Shown: positions 8,096 through 16,615, numbered from the stretch's first letter. The stretch is 43,504 bases of DNA from Candidatus Rokuibacteriota bacterium (GCA_003221635.1 QHSR01000259.1:8550-52053); one strand, 5' to 3'. Notes: a model not told the origin generated them from the letters alone. Numbers and translations: made by a program.

Positions 8096-11055
8096 CGGAC
8101 TTGCTCACGCCAGGAGCGGACCTGCTTCAAGAACCCAGGCGATGGGATCGGGTTGTTCGGGAGCTGCTGGTTCGTCGTGGCCGTGATTGCCGACGCCGAC
8201 GCCGACCCCGAGCCCACCGGGGGGTTCACGATCACGACCGGCATCGAGGCGATGCCCGAGCCGATGGTGGTCGATTTCGCCACGGTGTGATCGGTGGAGC
8301 TGAGGGCCTGGCCGGTGCTGAAGTTCATGGCCGCGAAGCCCGTCAGCATCTGAACGGAGTAGAGCCGGGCGTCCCCGCCGCCGCTGTCGCACGTGACCGT
8401 GGTGGCGGGCGTGAAGCCGGAGAAGAGTACGGTCTGGTTGAAGACGTTGGCCGGCGCGAACGTCTTCTCGTTGGCAGCCAGCTGGAAGAACCAGCCGTCC
8501 GTGTCGGGCGTGTTGGATCCCCCCGAGGTGGACACGTCCACGAGCATGCTCTCCGTCACGGTCGCCGTGGAGCCGTTGGTCATGTCGCCCGGGTCCTTGA
8601 TCCCGTAGAAGCGGTTCGCCGCTGTGTTGTTCGGGTGGTTCCGGTCGCCGGTGCCGACGTAGACCCACACGTTGTGGTTATTGTCGAAGGCGAGCGTCGG
8701 AGCGGCATAGATGCCCTGCGCCGGATAGTACTCGCCGCCCACCGGCGGGTTCGCCTGGCTCGGGGCCGCGGCGAAGAGGCGCTTGCCCTTCCAGTTGGAG
8801 GTCGACGCATCCTTGACTTCGAACTTCCAGACCTGACCGCCCACGTCGCCGATGTAGACGTGATCGACGTACCCGTCGTTGTCCAGGTCGACGGCGGTCG
8901 GATTCGCCGCGAGGCTGAAGTTCATGTACTGGCGGTCGTCCGAGCTGGTGTTGGAGTAGTCCCAGAGGTTCGTGCCGTTCGAGAGGTCGATGGAGAAGAA
9001 CAACTTGCCCTTGGAATTGTTATTCCCGGTCTCGTACCCGCCCCCGACGAACATCACGAACTTGTCCGCGCCGCCGATCTTCACCTTGCCAATGGCGGGC
9101 TCGGACCATGTCTCCGCCATCCTCGTGTCGGTGAAGCTCCACATGAACGTGGGGTTGGTGGTGTCCGTGATGTCCAGGGCGTAGTAGTGACTGCCACCGC
9201 GCCGCAGACCGAAGACGAGGACCGTCTTCCAGTTGCCCGAGACCTTGATGTCCGCGGCGATCGGGCTCGCGTCCGCGTAGTAGAGATGCTCTCCTGCCTT
9301 GGCGGTCAGGGAGTGCAGGGAGCCGAGCAGGTCCGGCGGGATGAAGGCCCAGAGCTCCGCGCCGTCGCTCTCACGGAACGCGTGGACCATCCCGTCGTTG
9401 GCGCCGGCGATCAGGACCTTCGTCCGGCTGGCTTGGGCCGACTTGAACGACTGGTAGCTCGAATCATTCAGCGCGAGCACCGGCGGTGTGACGAGGACCG
9501 GCGTCGAATGGAAGATGTCGCCGAGCTTCCACGGCCTGTCTTCCGTCGTGTTGGTGTCATTGTCCTCGTCGAAGGCGTCGATCCCCCGCAGGAAGTCGAT
9601 GAGCTTGTCCCGCGCGGTGCTGTCCACGACGCCGAGCTTCGTATACGTGAGGGCGCCGTTGCTCTTGTCGAACGACGAGAGGCTCCCGGTGCCGACCGTG
9701 GAGCTGCCGCTCACCGCGGTAGTCACGCTCGTGACGGTCTTGATCGTCCGGCTCCCCGGCGCTATGCCGTTCAACACCGCGCCGGCTTCCCAGACCGGAC
9801 TGTTGATCGGTTTTCCTATGTCAGGCCCCGAGGTATTCACCGGGACCAGGCCGTTGGCGTCCCGCTGGTACGCCTTGAGGAAGCCCTGCCAGAACGGGCT
9901 GGACTGGTCGGACTTGAAGGCCGCCAGATAGGCCTTGGTGCTTCCCGTCGTGCTGGTCGTCGGAACGACTGGAGTCGCAAAGGTAAAGGTGGCGGCGAGG
10001 ATGCTGCGGATCTGAGCCTGGAGCACCTGCTCCAACTGGGCCGAGTTCTCCGCCTCGAAGAAAAGGCCGCCGCCGTTCTTGGCCGCGTTCTTCAGGATGT
10101 CGTTGGCCCCCGCCGCCTTGTCGGCCGCGCTGAGGGCGAAGCCAACGGAGTGCACGATAACGTTCTGCTTTCCCGTGAACACAGTCGAATGATCGTTCGC
10201 GAAGCGATTGCCCGCCTCCTGCTGCACGTCGACGTAGCCGTTCTGCAGACCGTCCGAGATCAGGATGATGAAGTTCGGCTGGCACTGGCCGACAGTGGAC
10301 TGGATCGGGGTCGTGTAGGTATTCCCGTTTTTGAGCTGTTTCCCCTCGTAATACAGCCCGGCGTCCTTCATCATCTCGCCCAGCGGGGTGTAGCCGAACG
10401 GGCTGATGGCGTCGACCGCGGCCTTCATCACGCTGGGGGTGGTCCCCATCTGTGCGACCATCGACGCCCCGCAGTGCCCGGATGAGTTGCAGGTCGCGCC
10501 CGAAACGTCGTTGTTCCAGAACTTCATGAAGCCGAAGCGGACGCCGGTCACGTTGTCGACCAGATTCTTCAGGACCCGCTTGGCGATGTCGATCTTCGCC
10601 TCACCGTTGCAGTCGACGCCCGTGCAAAACCCGAGCTGGTAGTTGAGATAGTTGCCGGTGTAGAGGTCCACGTTGGAGCCGCTGATGCTTCCGGACCAGT
10701 ACCCGACCGAGTTCAGGGCGGTCCGCGCCGCCGACTTGCTCACGTCGGCGACGGTGTCCTTGTACTTGGTGTAGGTGCCGCTCGAGCCGGCCTTGTACAC
10801 GACCGGGGTGGAGCAGGCGGTGTCCTTGGAAGACCCGCACTTGCTGATGACGCTGTACGTGTTCGAGACGGTGTACGGATACGACCCGATCACTTCGCTC
10901 ATGCTGCCCGAGTTGTCCAGCAGGATGAGGACGTTGGGCTGGATGTTGGCCCCGAAGATGTCGCTGTCGTCGGCGAAGGCCGCCGGATGGATCGGCAGCA
11001 CCGCGAAGGCCGCGGCGATCAGGACGAAGCCACTCAGTCTCTTCACGCTGTTCAT
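8092..11055 (-). CDS. pilY1: PilY1-like type IV pilus adhesin/assembly protein (vWA plus PilC propeller)
   Basis: The 987-residue protein has a signal peptide (MNSVKRLSGFVLIAAAFAVL). A von Willebrand A domain follows, with a metal-ion site DNSGS at residues 47-51, and then a beta-propeller of the Neisseria PilC/PilY1 type. A calcium-binding-like loop, DLDNDGYVD, lies near residue 720 just before VYIGDVGGQVWKF, the place where PilY1 binds calcium to control pilus retraction. The protein is expected at the pilus tip, promoting assembly and surface sensing. ATG at 11055 (GAGG upstream) is preferred to a GTG at 11067. It lies eight bases after pilX and overlaps the TPR gene. Confidence 0.92.
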   Translation of the reverse strand: MNSVKRLSGFVLIAAAFAVLPIHPAAFADDSDIFGANIQPNVLILLDNSGSMSEVIGSYPYTVSNTYSVISKCGSSKDTACSTPVVYKAGSSGTYTKYKDTVADVSKSAARTALNSVGYWSGSISGSNVDLYTGNYLNYQLGFCTGVDCNGEAKIDIAKRVLKNLVDNVTGVRFGFMKFWNNDVSGATCNSSGHCGASMVAQMGTTPSVMKAAVDAISPFGYTPLGEMMKDAGLYYEGKQLKNGNTYTTPIQSTVGQCQPNFIILISDGLQNGYVDVQQEAGNRFANDHSTVFTGKQNVIVHSVGFALSAADKAAGANDILKNAAKNGGGLFFEAENSAQLEQVLQAQIRSILAATFTFATPVVPTTSTTGSTKAYLAAFKSDQSSPFWQGFLKAYQRDANGLVPVNTSGPDIGKPINSPVWEAGAVLNGIAPGSRTIKTVTSVTTAVSGSSTVGTGSLSSFDKSNGALTYTKLGVVDSTARDKLIDFLRGIDAFDEDNDTNTTEDRPWKLGDIFHSTPVLVTPPVLALNDSSYQSFKSAQASRTKVLIAGANDGMVHAFRESDGAELWAFIPPDLLGSLHSLTAKAGEHLYYADASPIAADIKVSGNWKTVLVFGLRRGGSHYYALDITDTTNPTFMWSFTDTRMAETWSEPAIGKVKIGGADKFVMFVGGGYETGNNNSKGKLFFSIDLSNGTNLWDYSNTSSDDRQYMNFSLAANPTAVDLDNDGYVDHVYIGDVGGQVWKFEVKDASTSNWKGKRLFAAAPSQANPPVGGEYYPAQGIYAAPTLAFDNNHNVWVYVGTGDRNHPNNTAANRFYGIKDPGDMTNGSTATVTESMLVDVSTSGGSNTPDTDGWFFQLAANEKTFAPANVFNQTVLFSGFTPATTVTCDSGGGDARLYSVQMLTGFAAMNFSTGQALSSTDHTVAKSTTIGSGIASMPVVIVNPPVGSGSASASAITATTNQQLPNNPIPSPGFLKQVRSWREQVR

Positions 11056-11063
11056 GGTTGACC

Positions 11064-11549
11064 TCACTGTGCGACCGGGCCGAAGGAAACCTGGGCGTCG
11101 ATCGCGCGCTGGGCGCTTCTCGGACCCGTTCCCGTCCCCGTGAGCGCGTAGTTATAGAAGACGAAACCGCCAGGGTTGTACCCCGTGCCGCTGCCGATCG
11201 AGTAGCCCGCCTTCTGGATGGTGCTCAGGAAGCAATTCGCATCGGCCAAGGTCCCCGGTGTCGGTGCAAGCACATACGTATAAGCGCCGAGCGTCGACGT
11301 TGTCCCACACGGCCCGCCGACAGCGACGACCGGTGGAAGTTTATCGACTCTGTCGATGCCGACATTGATCCCCGCGTCGGCGGCGAAGAAGCTGCCTTCG
11401 GCCGACAGCCCGCCGTAGGCGATATCGCCCTCGGTGCTGGACATGCGGACCAGGAAGATGCCGGCCACGAGCATCATCACCATGATGAAGATGGCCATCA
11501 CCGAAGCTATTCCACGCTCGTCCGTGCACTGGCGCCACGATCCGCGCAT
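11064..11549 (-). CDS. pilX: PilX-like minor pilin
   Basis: The 161-residue protein shows the PilX_N pattern: a short basic leader, the junction DERG-IASVMAIFIMVMMLVAG, then a hydrophobic helix and SSTEGDIAYGGLSAEGSFFAADAGIN. The usual Glu at mature position 5 is absent, as in many PilX proteins. It is a minor pilin of the priming complex with PilV, PilW, FimT and PilY1. Its stop lies eight bases before the pilY1 ATG, and its start is 13 bases after the pilW stop. Confidence 0.87.
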   Translation of the reverse strand: MRGSWRQCTDERGIASVMAIFIMVMMLVAGIFLVRMSSTEGDIAYGGLSAEGSFFAADAGINVGIDRVDKLPPVVAVGGPCGTTSTLGAYTYVLAPTPGTLADANCFLSTIQKAGYSIGSGTGYNPGGFVFYNYALTGTGTGPRSAQRAIDAQVSFGPVAQ

Positions 11550-11562
11550 ATCCGGGCCTCCC

Positions 11563-12240
11563 TCAGGGATTCCTGAGCCTCACGTCGGAGGTCAGGGTGT
11601 AAGTCTGAGCCGGCTGGCCCGGCACGTTCTCGCGAGCCGTGACTGCGATGACGATCCGCCGCACGGCTCCGCGCTCCACCGTGCTGGCGAAGGTCGGGAC
11701 ACCGACCACTCCCTGGCCGTCGAGCGCATAGGGGCCCGTCGGCGGACTTGGGATCGGCGTGTTGGTGGCGCTGAAGTAGGCGAAGCTCAGCGCCGTGACG
11801 CTCTCGGCCATCAGGTCGGCCTGGGCTCCGCTGGGACACGTGTACGACCCCGCGGCACCGATGGCGCCCCTCACCCGCCACAACCCGGAGCCGTTGAGGC
11901 AGAAGGTGAAGGCATTGCTCGCGCCCGTCCCATCGAGGTCGCCGGCGACCGAGAGGGCCGACTGGGTGGCGGCCTGAACCGGGTTGGCGAGGTCGTTCGC
12001 GGGGTCGGCGTCGATGTTCTCCGGGAAGTAGCCGGCCATCCGGATCTGCCTGGCCATCGCGTCCATCGCGACGCGAGCATTCTGCTGGACGCCGAGCTTC
12101 CGCTCGCTGGTCGAGTACGCCCTGCTGCTCGGGTCGAAGACCTGGAAGATCCCCACGAGGATGAGCAGGAAGATGCTCATGGCGACCATGAGCTCGACCA
12201 GCGTGAAACCGTCTTGGCTGCGGACTGTCGGGTAGCGCAT
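11563..12240 (-). CDS. pilW: PilW-like minor prepilin
   Basis: The 225-residue protein has a prepilin cleavage/methylation motif, QDG-FTLVELMVAMSIFLLI, with Gly before the cleavage site and Glu at mature position 5. A PilW-type segment follows: YSTSERKLGVQQNARVAMDAMARQIRMAGY. The C-terminal region is a beta-rich pilin head. It should be processed by a PilD-type peptidase and join the tip complex of type IV pili. Its ATG overlaps the upstream pilV stop by one base (TGATG), so the genes are translationally coupled. Confidence 0.9.
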   Translation of the reverse strand: MRYPTVRSQDGFTLVELMVAMSIFLLILVGIFQVFDPSSRAYSTSERKLGVQQNARVAMDAMARQIRMAGYFPENIDADPANDLANPVQAATQSALSVAGDLDGTGASNAFTFCLNGSGLWRVRGAIGAAGSYTCPSGAQADLMAESVTALSFAYFSATNTPIPSPPTGPYALDGQGVVGVPTFASTVERGAVRRIVIAVTARENVPGQPAQTYTLTSDVRLRNP

Positions 12241-12791
12241 CAGAACATCCTCACGAGAATGGTGCTGAGCGTGACTGTGACCGGGTTAGGCGTGCTGGGA
12301 ATCGTGACGGTGACCGTAGCCCGGCACGTCGTGGCGGTGGTGTCAGAGAGACACGGATTCGCCGGGTTGTCGGCCTGCCTCATTTGAACCGTCGCGCGCG
12401 CGCCGAAGGTGTTCACCGCCCCCCAATTCGTAACCTCGGTGGGAGTGAAGGCGAAGCCGTCGCCGGTTCCAGCCAGCATGTACCGCCAGCGTCGGGCGAT
12501 GGCCTGCTGCGGATCGGCGGCCGGAAGCGTGGCCGTACTGGTCGTGTCGAAGTTGTCCAGGAAGCGGATGTTGGCGAAGGGAACGGCGCCGATGTCTTCG
12601 AGAATATGTCTGGCCCCGGTCACCGCCATGGTCATCCTTCCCGCGTCGGTGATCTGCCGGTAGCCCACCGGGAACATGGTCGCCAGGCCCAGCAGACCGA
12701 CGACCAGGATCATCGCGGCGACGAGGACCTCGACGAGCGTGAACCCGCGGCCGTCGCCGAGGCGCCGCGTGATCCTCAGATCCATATTCAT
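12240..12791 (-). CDS. pilV: PilV-like minor prepilin
   Basis: The 183-residue protein has the prepilin motif GRG-FTLVEVLVAAMILVVGLLGLATM with Glu at mature position 5. The LLGLA continuation is typical of PilV. It would be cleaved by prepilin peptidase and assembled into the minor-pilin tip complex. ATG at 12791 is chosen because AGGAGC lies four bases upstream. An earlier ATG at 12803 overlaps the fimT stop as ATGA and is a credible alternative; an ATG at 12785 is also in frame. Confidence 0.88.
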   Translation of the reverse strand: MNMDLRITRRLGDGRGFTLVEVLVAAMILVVGLLGLATMFPVGYRQITDAGRMTMAVTGARHILEDIGAVPFANIRFLDNFDTTSTATLPAADPQQAIARRWRYMLAGTGDGFAFTPTEVTNWGAVNTFGARATVQMRQADNPANPCLSDTTATTCRATVTVTIPSTPNPVTVTLSTILVRMF

Positions 12792-12799
12792 CTTGCTCC

Positions 12800-13336
12800 T
12801 CATGGGCAGGCGACCGTCTGGGCCTGGACCTTGATGCGCCCCGACGGGCTCACGCACACGTCGAGGGATCCTGTCGCCGTCGAGTTCTGGACGCGGAATC
12901 TGACGGCGCCGGTGCCGACCGGCGGCGCGCCGAGCGAGGTGAACGTGATCGACGGGCCCAGGACGATCTGGGACGCGTTCTCGAGCGTTCTCCATCCTGA
13001 GCCGTCGGTTCCTGGGCCTACATAAACAGCCGTGGTACACGGGGACCCTGCCGCCACAACGCAGGTGAGCCGCATCCGGTTGTTCGGGTTTGTCTGCGTC
13101 TCGACGGTGTACGAGATGCCGCGCGTGATCGCGAACTGGCGCGCCTCGTTGAGCGCAGTCACGACCGTTCGCGCCGCGCCATCGGTCTCCTGGGCCCTCG
13201 CGTAGCTCAAGTACAGCGGAAAGCCAATCGCCGCGAGGACCGAGATCACTCCGATTATCACGAGAAGCTCGGCCAGCTGGTATCCGGCCGAGTCGGTCCA
13301 GGCGCTTCGCCAGAGGTTCCGGGTTCTGTTGGTCAT
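12800..13336 (-). CDS. fimT: FimT/GspH family pseudopilin, first gene of the pilus operon
   Basis: The 178-residue protein carries the class III signal AG-YQLAELLVIIGVISVLAAIG, with Tyr at mature position 1 and Glu at position 5. The rest is the GspH/FimT head (ARTVVTALNEARQFAITRG). ATG at 13336 is preferred over the upstream in-frame start at 13381 because AGGTGA precedes it. It heads a run of six overlapping or nearly touching genes that should be one transcript, reading away from the TGTCAC-rich upstream region. Confidence 0.87.
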   Translation of the reverse strand: MTNRTRNLWRSAWTDSAGYQLAELLVIIGVISVLAAIGFPLYLSYARAQETDGAARTVVTALNEARQFAITRGISYTVETQTNPNNRMRLTCVVAAGSPCTTAVYVGPGTDGSGWRTLENASQIVLGPSITFTSLGAPPVGTGAVRFRVQNSTATGSLDVCVSPSGRIKVQAQTVACP

Positions 13337-13448
13337 TCGTGGGTCACCTGACTCGCAAACCGCAGCATGGCAAATGTCCATCCGGAGACGACTAGAGCAA
13401 TGGCAATGCCAGGGGGCCTGAGCCGAGGAAACGCTGACTTAGCCGGGC

Positions 13449-13492
13449 TGTCACCCGCTCAGTGACAAATTGCTTCGCGCATGGTGACAAAT
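13449..13492. promoter_or_regulatory. Putative operator: TGTCAC/GTGACA repeats upstream of the pilus operon
   Basis: TGTCAC (13449-13454) and GTGACA (13462-13467) form an inverted repeat with a 7-bp spacer. GTGACAAAT occurs at 13462-13470 and again at 13484-13492, exactly 22 bp apart, or about two helical turns. The cluster lies 113-156 bp upstream of the fimT ATG. The spacing fits a dimeric regulator bound side by side. No specific regulator is identified. Confidence 0.45.
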
Positions 13493-13564
13493 ACTGGCCA
13501 TGTCTCGCACGGCCAGCCGGAGGAATGCGGCAATCGGTGAGCGATTCCGGAAGGGTAGGGTGCT

Positions 13565-14058
13565 TCAGGCGTCGAGGTAAACCGGGCTCGTCCAGGCCTG
13601 AGCGCCATCCTCCTGGGTCACGCGAACCCAGTACAGATGGCACCGGCCGCGCATGGGGGAGGGGTCAATGTGATCGCGTCGAATACCGCATCGCGGGTCA
13701 GCGACTCGGCGAGCACGCACGTGAGCCCGCCGTAGGCCCCGAACGTGGACGGCCCCGGACGCGCCCGGACGGCCTTTGTGGCCGTCGGAGTTCGCGACGA
13801 AGCCGACCTTGTAGCATTGCTTCATCGCGTCCTCGAGGAGCCAGTCGAACCGTCCCAGTCCGAGTAGATCTCGACGACGGGCTCCAGCGCGGGATCGTGG
13901 AAGCCGACGATATCGGCGTAGCGGCCGCCGATGCGCGGGATCAGCATGACGTCCTCACGGCCCGCGAACTGGCCGAACAGCTCGGTGACGGGGAAGCAAT
14001 CGGTCGCGGCATCGCGCATGTCGTCGACTTCGGCGTGTGAAGAACGATGGAGCCTCAC
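13565..14058 (-). pseudogene. Decayed DUF3604 (PHP-like) family gene
   Basis: Three frames read in order give one broken protein. From 14058, HRSSHAEVDDMRDAATDCFPV through PALEPVVEIYSDW. After a one-base loss near 13855, WLLEDAMKQCYKVGFVANSD and GHKGRPGA. A second shift near 13760 gives PSTFGAYGGLTCVLAESL and TRDAVFDAI. A third joins GRCHLYWVRVTQEDGAQAW and TSPVYLDA before the stop at 13565. Intact relatives have further sequence between DAI and the YWVRVTQ end, so about 100 residues appear deleted. The N terminus is also missing. DUF3604 proteins are metal-dependent-hydrolase-like with unknown substrate. Confidence 0.8.
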
Positions 14059-14082
14059 GGCCCGCTGGGTTCATCCGCGAAG

Positions 14083-14090
14083 TGTATACT
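14083..14090 (+). promoter_or_regulatory. Extended -10 element for tRNA-Ser(GCT)
   Basis: TGTATACT combines a TG-extended -10 with TATACT, 17 bp before the first tRNA base. No clear -35 is visible, as is common with extended -10 promoters. Confidence 0.45.
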
Positions 14091-14107
14091 AGGCCGGCTT
14101 GATCTCC

Positions 14108-14201
14108 GGAGAGGTGGCCGAGTCGGCCGAAGGCAGCCGCCTGCTAAGCGGTTACAGGGGCAAAACCTCTGTCCCGGGTTCGAATCCCGGCCTCTCCGCC
14201 A
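14108..14201 (+). tRNA. tRNA-Ser(GCT)
   Basis: GGAGAGG (14108-14114) pairs with CCTCTCC (14191-14197), followed by discriminator G and an encoded CCA (14199-14201). The anticodon loop CTGCTAA gives anticodon GCT, and the long variable arm is typical of tRNA-Ser. The T-loop GTTCGAATC is intact. It reads AGC/AGU codons. Confidence 0.95.
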
Positions 14202-14210
14202 TTCGCTTCA

Positions 14211-14244
14211 GCGCTCTCGGCTGGACAGGGCGTCGGACCACGAA
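14211..14244 (+). pseudogene. tRNA-Arg-like 5' half fragment
   Basis: Immediately downstream of tRNA-Ser, TGGACAGGGCGTCGGACCACGAA matches bases 18-40 of the intact tRNA-Arg(ACG) at 16512 (TGGACAGAGCGTCGGACTACGAA) with two differences. An initial GCGC also matches the acceptor start, with about five bases missing between. The 3' part of the anticodon stem and everything after it are lost or unrecognisable, so it cannot fold as a tRNA. Confidence 0.6.
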
Positions 14245-14308
14245 GCAGACATAGTTCGGCGCGCTCTCCAGCTGGGAGCTCGACGTCCGGGCGCGACCGG
14301 GCGGGCCG

Positions 14309-14560
14309 CTACTGCTTTTTCGTCAACGTGATCCCGACAGCCTTCGCGGCCTCGTCGAACTTTGCGACCGACTCCGCGTGCTTGCCTTCCGAATGCAGCG
14401 CCCAGGCCTCGCGCGCGAGAATCTTCGCGTTGCCGGCGCTCGCGTCGTAGCGGTTGCCGACGGCTTTGTCGATCTGGGCTTGCAACAGGGGGCATTCACC
14501 GGCCAGTGCGGGACCAGCGGCCGAAGCGACCAAGGCGAGGACCAAGACATAGAGCTTCAT
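14309..14560 (-). CDS. Small exported helical protein of unknown function
   Basis: The 83-residue protein has a signal peptide (MKLYVLVLALVASAAGPALA) and a mature part of about 63 residues, mostly helical, with ECPLLQAQIDKAVGNRYD and SEGKHAESVAKFDEAAKAVG. The single mature Cys follows the cleavage site by two residues, but the leader does not end in a lipobox. AAAGGAGGAG precedes the ATG at 14560. The SEGKHAESVAKFDEA segment recalls one TPR helix pair. It stands alone between the tRNA fragments, and no family was recognised. Confidence 0.7.
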   Translation of the reverse strand: MKLYVLVLALVASAAGPALAGECPLLQAQIDKAVGNRYDASAGNAKILAREAWALHSEGKHAESVAKFDEAAKAVGITLTKKQ

Positions 14561-14671
14561 CTGTCTCCTCCTTTGGGGCTCTCGGACGGGACCGAACGCC
14601 GGGATGATCGGGGCGATCCGGTACCATGTCAAGACACATCGCGCCGGCGCGTCGCGCTACTCCCCCTGTAG

Positions 14672-14689
14672 TCGTGCCTCAGGGCACGA
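14672..14689 (-). terminator. Hairpin overlapping the stop codon of the beta-helix gene
   Basis: TCGTGCC (14672-14678) and GGCACGA (14683-14689) form a 7-bp stem with a 4-base loop that contains part of the stop codon. No T-run follows on the minus strand, so it may stabilise the mRNA end rather than terminate. Confidence 0.3.
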
Positions 14690-16226
14690 TTCTGATGAAG
14701 TCCTCGCCTCTGATCGCTTGCCCGTCGAACGTTTGCGCCTCCAGGACTGCGAGGGAATCCCCGGGCTCGATGAATTGCGCGGTCACCACGTGGCAGACGA
14801 GATCAACGAAGCCATCGCCGTTCACGTCTTCCGTGCTGCAGGAGTACTTGTCGCCATGGCCGATGAGCTTGACGCTTGCGCCCGCCAGTCTCACCGTCGC
14901 CGGGTTCACCTGAGTGGCGTCGAACGTCGCACTGCCGAGAATCGCGACTGGAACGACCCCGGCAGAGCCGAGGTTGATGCTGTTCGGATGACTCCCGGGC
15001 TTGATATCGATCGAGACCCGCAAGAACCGGACAAGCTCAAAAGCCCCGATGTCACAGATGGCGGTGCCGTTTCCGTCGCCATCGAACGGCCGACCCAACC
15101 CGCGCTGGTCTTTTGCGTCGCACGTCGCGTTGTCTCCCGCGTCGATCGCGGGACTCCCTGGCAAGAGTGCATGGGTAAGTGTAGGCCCCCCATTGTCCTT
15201 AAGGACATCTAGGTTGGCGTCCAGCCCCGTCACGTTCCCGGTGGTGTCGCCGACAATTTCGCAGCCACTGACATCGTGAATGAGGTTGTGACCTTGTGAA
15301 GTCAGGGTGCCAAAACAGTCAGGAAAAGGGAAGAAGGGCAGGGCGCTTATCCCGAGCTTGTTTCCCGCGATGATTGTATTTCTCAGGTTGACGGTGCCGC
15401 CAAAGTCCCCCGGAAAATTGAGGATCCCTCCGACCGCGCCACCGGATTCGTTGTCGGCATCCGACATATTGTTCGTAATGGTCACGTTGTTCAGGTTGGC
15501 CACGCTGAATATGTGGTTCTGAATTCCACCCGTATCATCGTTCGCTGCGTTGCCGCTGATCGTAGTGTTCGTGGCCGTCAGGGTGCCGGTATCGAAGACA
15601 TTGAGACCGTTCAAGATGCCACCTGCGATACCAGCCGAAAAGTTATCGGAGACGGTGACGCCGTTCAGCGTCAGTTCTCTACCATTTGCGATACCACCAC
15701 CCCCAAATCCTGCCGTTGAATTCGCGCGAACCGTAACTCGCGTGAGTGTCAACGTGCCCATGTTGAGGATGCCGCCGCCACTCGCATTGGCCGCCGGGCC
15801 GTCGCTCCGTCCATTTTGGATCGTCACATCCGAGATGTGCACGACGCTCGCATTGACCACGTGAAGTACGCGGTCTAGTTGGTTACCGTCAATGATAGTG
15901 AGTCTTGCGTCCGCACCGACGATCGTGAGATGGTCTCGGATATCCAGGTCCCCTGTTGCGCCGTCGTCCTCGCGCGGGCCACCAATCTGCAAAGTGTAAA
16001 CGCCGGCCGGGAGAATGATGGTGTCTGCGCCGGCTAGGGCGTTGGCCTCCTGGATGGCGGCCCGAAGTGTGCACACACCCTGAGCTGTCGCACAGCTGCC
16101 GTCGCCCGGATTTGCATCCACCGCATCATCAGTGCTGTTTACAGTGAACGTCACGGCGCCGGCCGGGACGGCAACGGCCAGTACGCCGATGACGACGCCG
16201 GAAAGAAAGCATTGGAGTCGGCTCAT
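14679..16226 (-). CDS. Secreted CSLREA/parallel beta-helix protein with choice-of-anchor features
   Basis: The 515-residue protein has a signal peptide (MSRLQCFLSGVVIGVLAVAV, cleavage near PAGA). Next is the CSLREA-type motif VTFTVNSTDDAVDANPGDG, CTLRAAIQEANALAG, ADTIILPAGVYTL, then right-handed beta-helix rungs such as VHISDVTIQNGRSD, LTLTRVTVRANSTAG and LTATNTTISGNAAND. The C-terminal domain (RVSIDIKPGSHPNSINLGS, VPVAILGSATFDATQV) carries a Ca-type loop DVNGDGFVD. It is probably a surface or extracellular adhesin-like protein. GGGGAGG precedes the chosen ATG at 16226. Base composition is more AT-rich than its neighbours. Confidence 0.85.
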   Translation of the reverse strand: MSRLQCFLSGVVIGVLAVAVPAGAVTFTVNSTDDAVDANPGDGSCATAQGVCTLRAAIQEANALAGADTIILPAGVYTLQIGGPREDDGATGDLDIRDHLTIVGADARLTIIDGNQLDRVLHVVNASVVHISDVTIQNGRSDGPAANASGGGILNMGTLTLTRVTVRANSTAGFGGGGIANGRELTLNGVTVSDNFSAGIAGGILNGLNVFDTGTLTATNTTISGNAANDDTGGIQNHIFSVANLNNVTITNNMSDADNESGGAVGGILNFPGDFGGTVNLRNTIIAGNKLGISALPFFPFPDCFGTLTSQGHNLIHDVSGCEIVGDTTGNVTGLDANLDVLKDNGGPTLTHALLPGSPAIDAGDNATCDAKDQRGLGRPFDGDGNGTAICDIGAFELVRFLRVSIDIKPGSHPNSINLGSAGVVPVAILGSATFDATQVNPATVRLAGASVKLIGHGDKYSCSTEDVNGDGFVDLVCHVVTAQFIEPGDSLAVLEAQTFDGQAIRGEDFIRIVP

Positions 16227-16511
16227 GAGTGGGTACCTCCCCGCTTGTCGTTGAATCGTCTCGCGTAGAGAAAGCGGCACCGAGTGTAGGCGCAGGGGAG
16301 AGAGGCGTCAAGAACAAGAGTGGGCGGTGCCATGGAGGTCGCCTTGAACGAGGTGACCGGGGTGACGGACTTCACCTCGCCCACACACTCGTGTCCAAAC
16401 AGAACCGCCGCTGTGGAGCATCTGGTAGCGCGGCAGGAAGGCGCTGTAGAACGAGCCCGTAACCAGCCCGCTCGCCCCGGGGCGTCGCGTAGTGTATCGT
16501 AAGTGCCCGTT

Positions 16512-16588
16512 GCGCCCTTAGCTCAGGTGGACAGAGCGTCGGACTACGAATCCGAAGGCCAGAGGTTCGAATCCTCTAGGGCGCACCA
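16512..16588 (+). tRNA. tRNA-Arg(ACG)
   Basis: GCGCCCT (16512-16518) pairs with AGGGCGC (16578-16584), followed by discriminator A and an encoded CCA (16586-16588). The anticodon loop CTACGAA gives ACG, whose first base is edited to inosine by TadA in bacteria so that it reads CGU, CGC and CGA. The tadA gene lies 750 bp downstream. Confidence 0.95.
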
Positions 16589-16615
16589 CCCACACTCCAT
16601 CGTCGCGAAGTCCGG

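Noticed and set aside
8086-10485. 799-codon plus-strand frame opposite pilY1
   Set aside because: It has shadow composition with no motifs, while the minus strand encodes a complete PilY1 with vWA and calcium-loop motifs.
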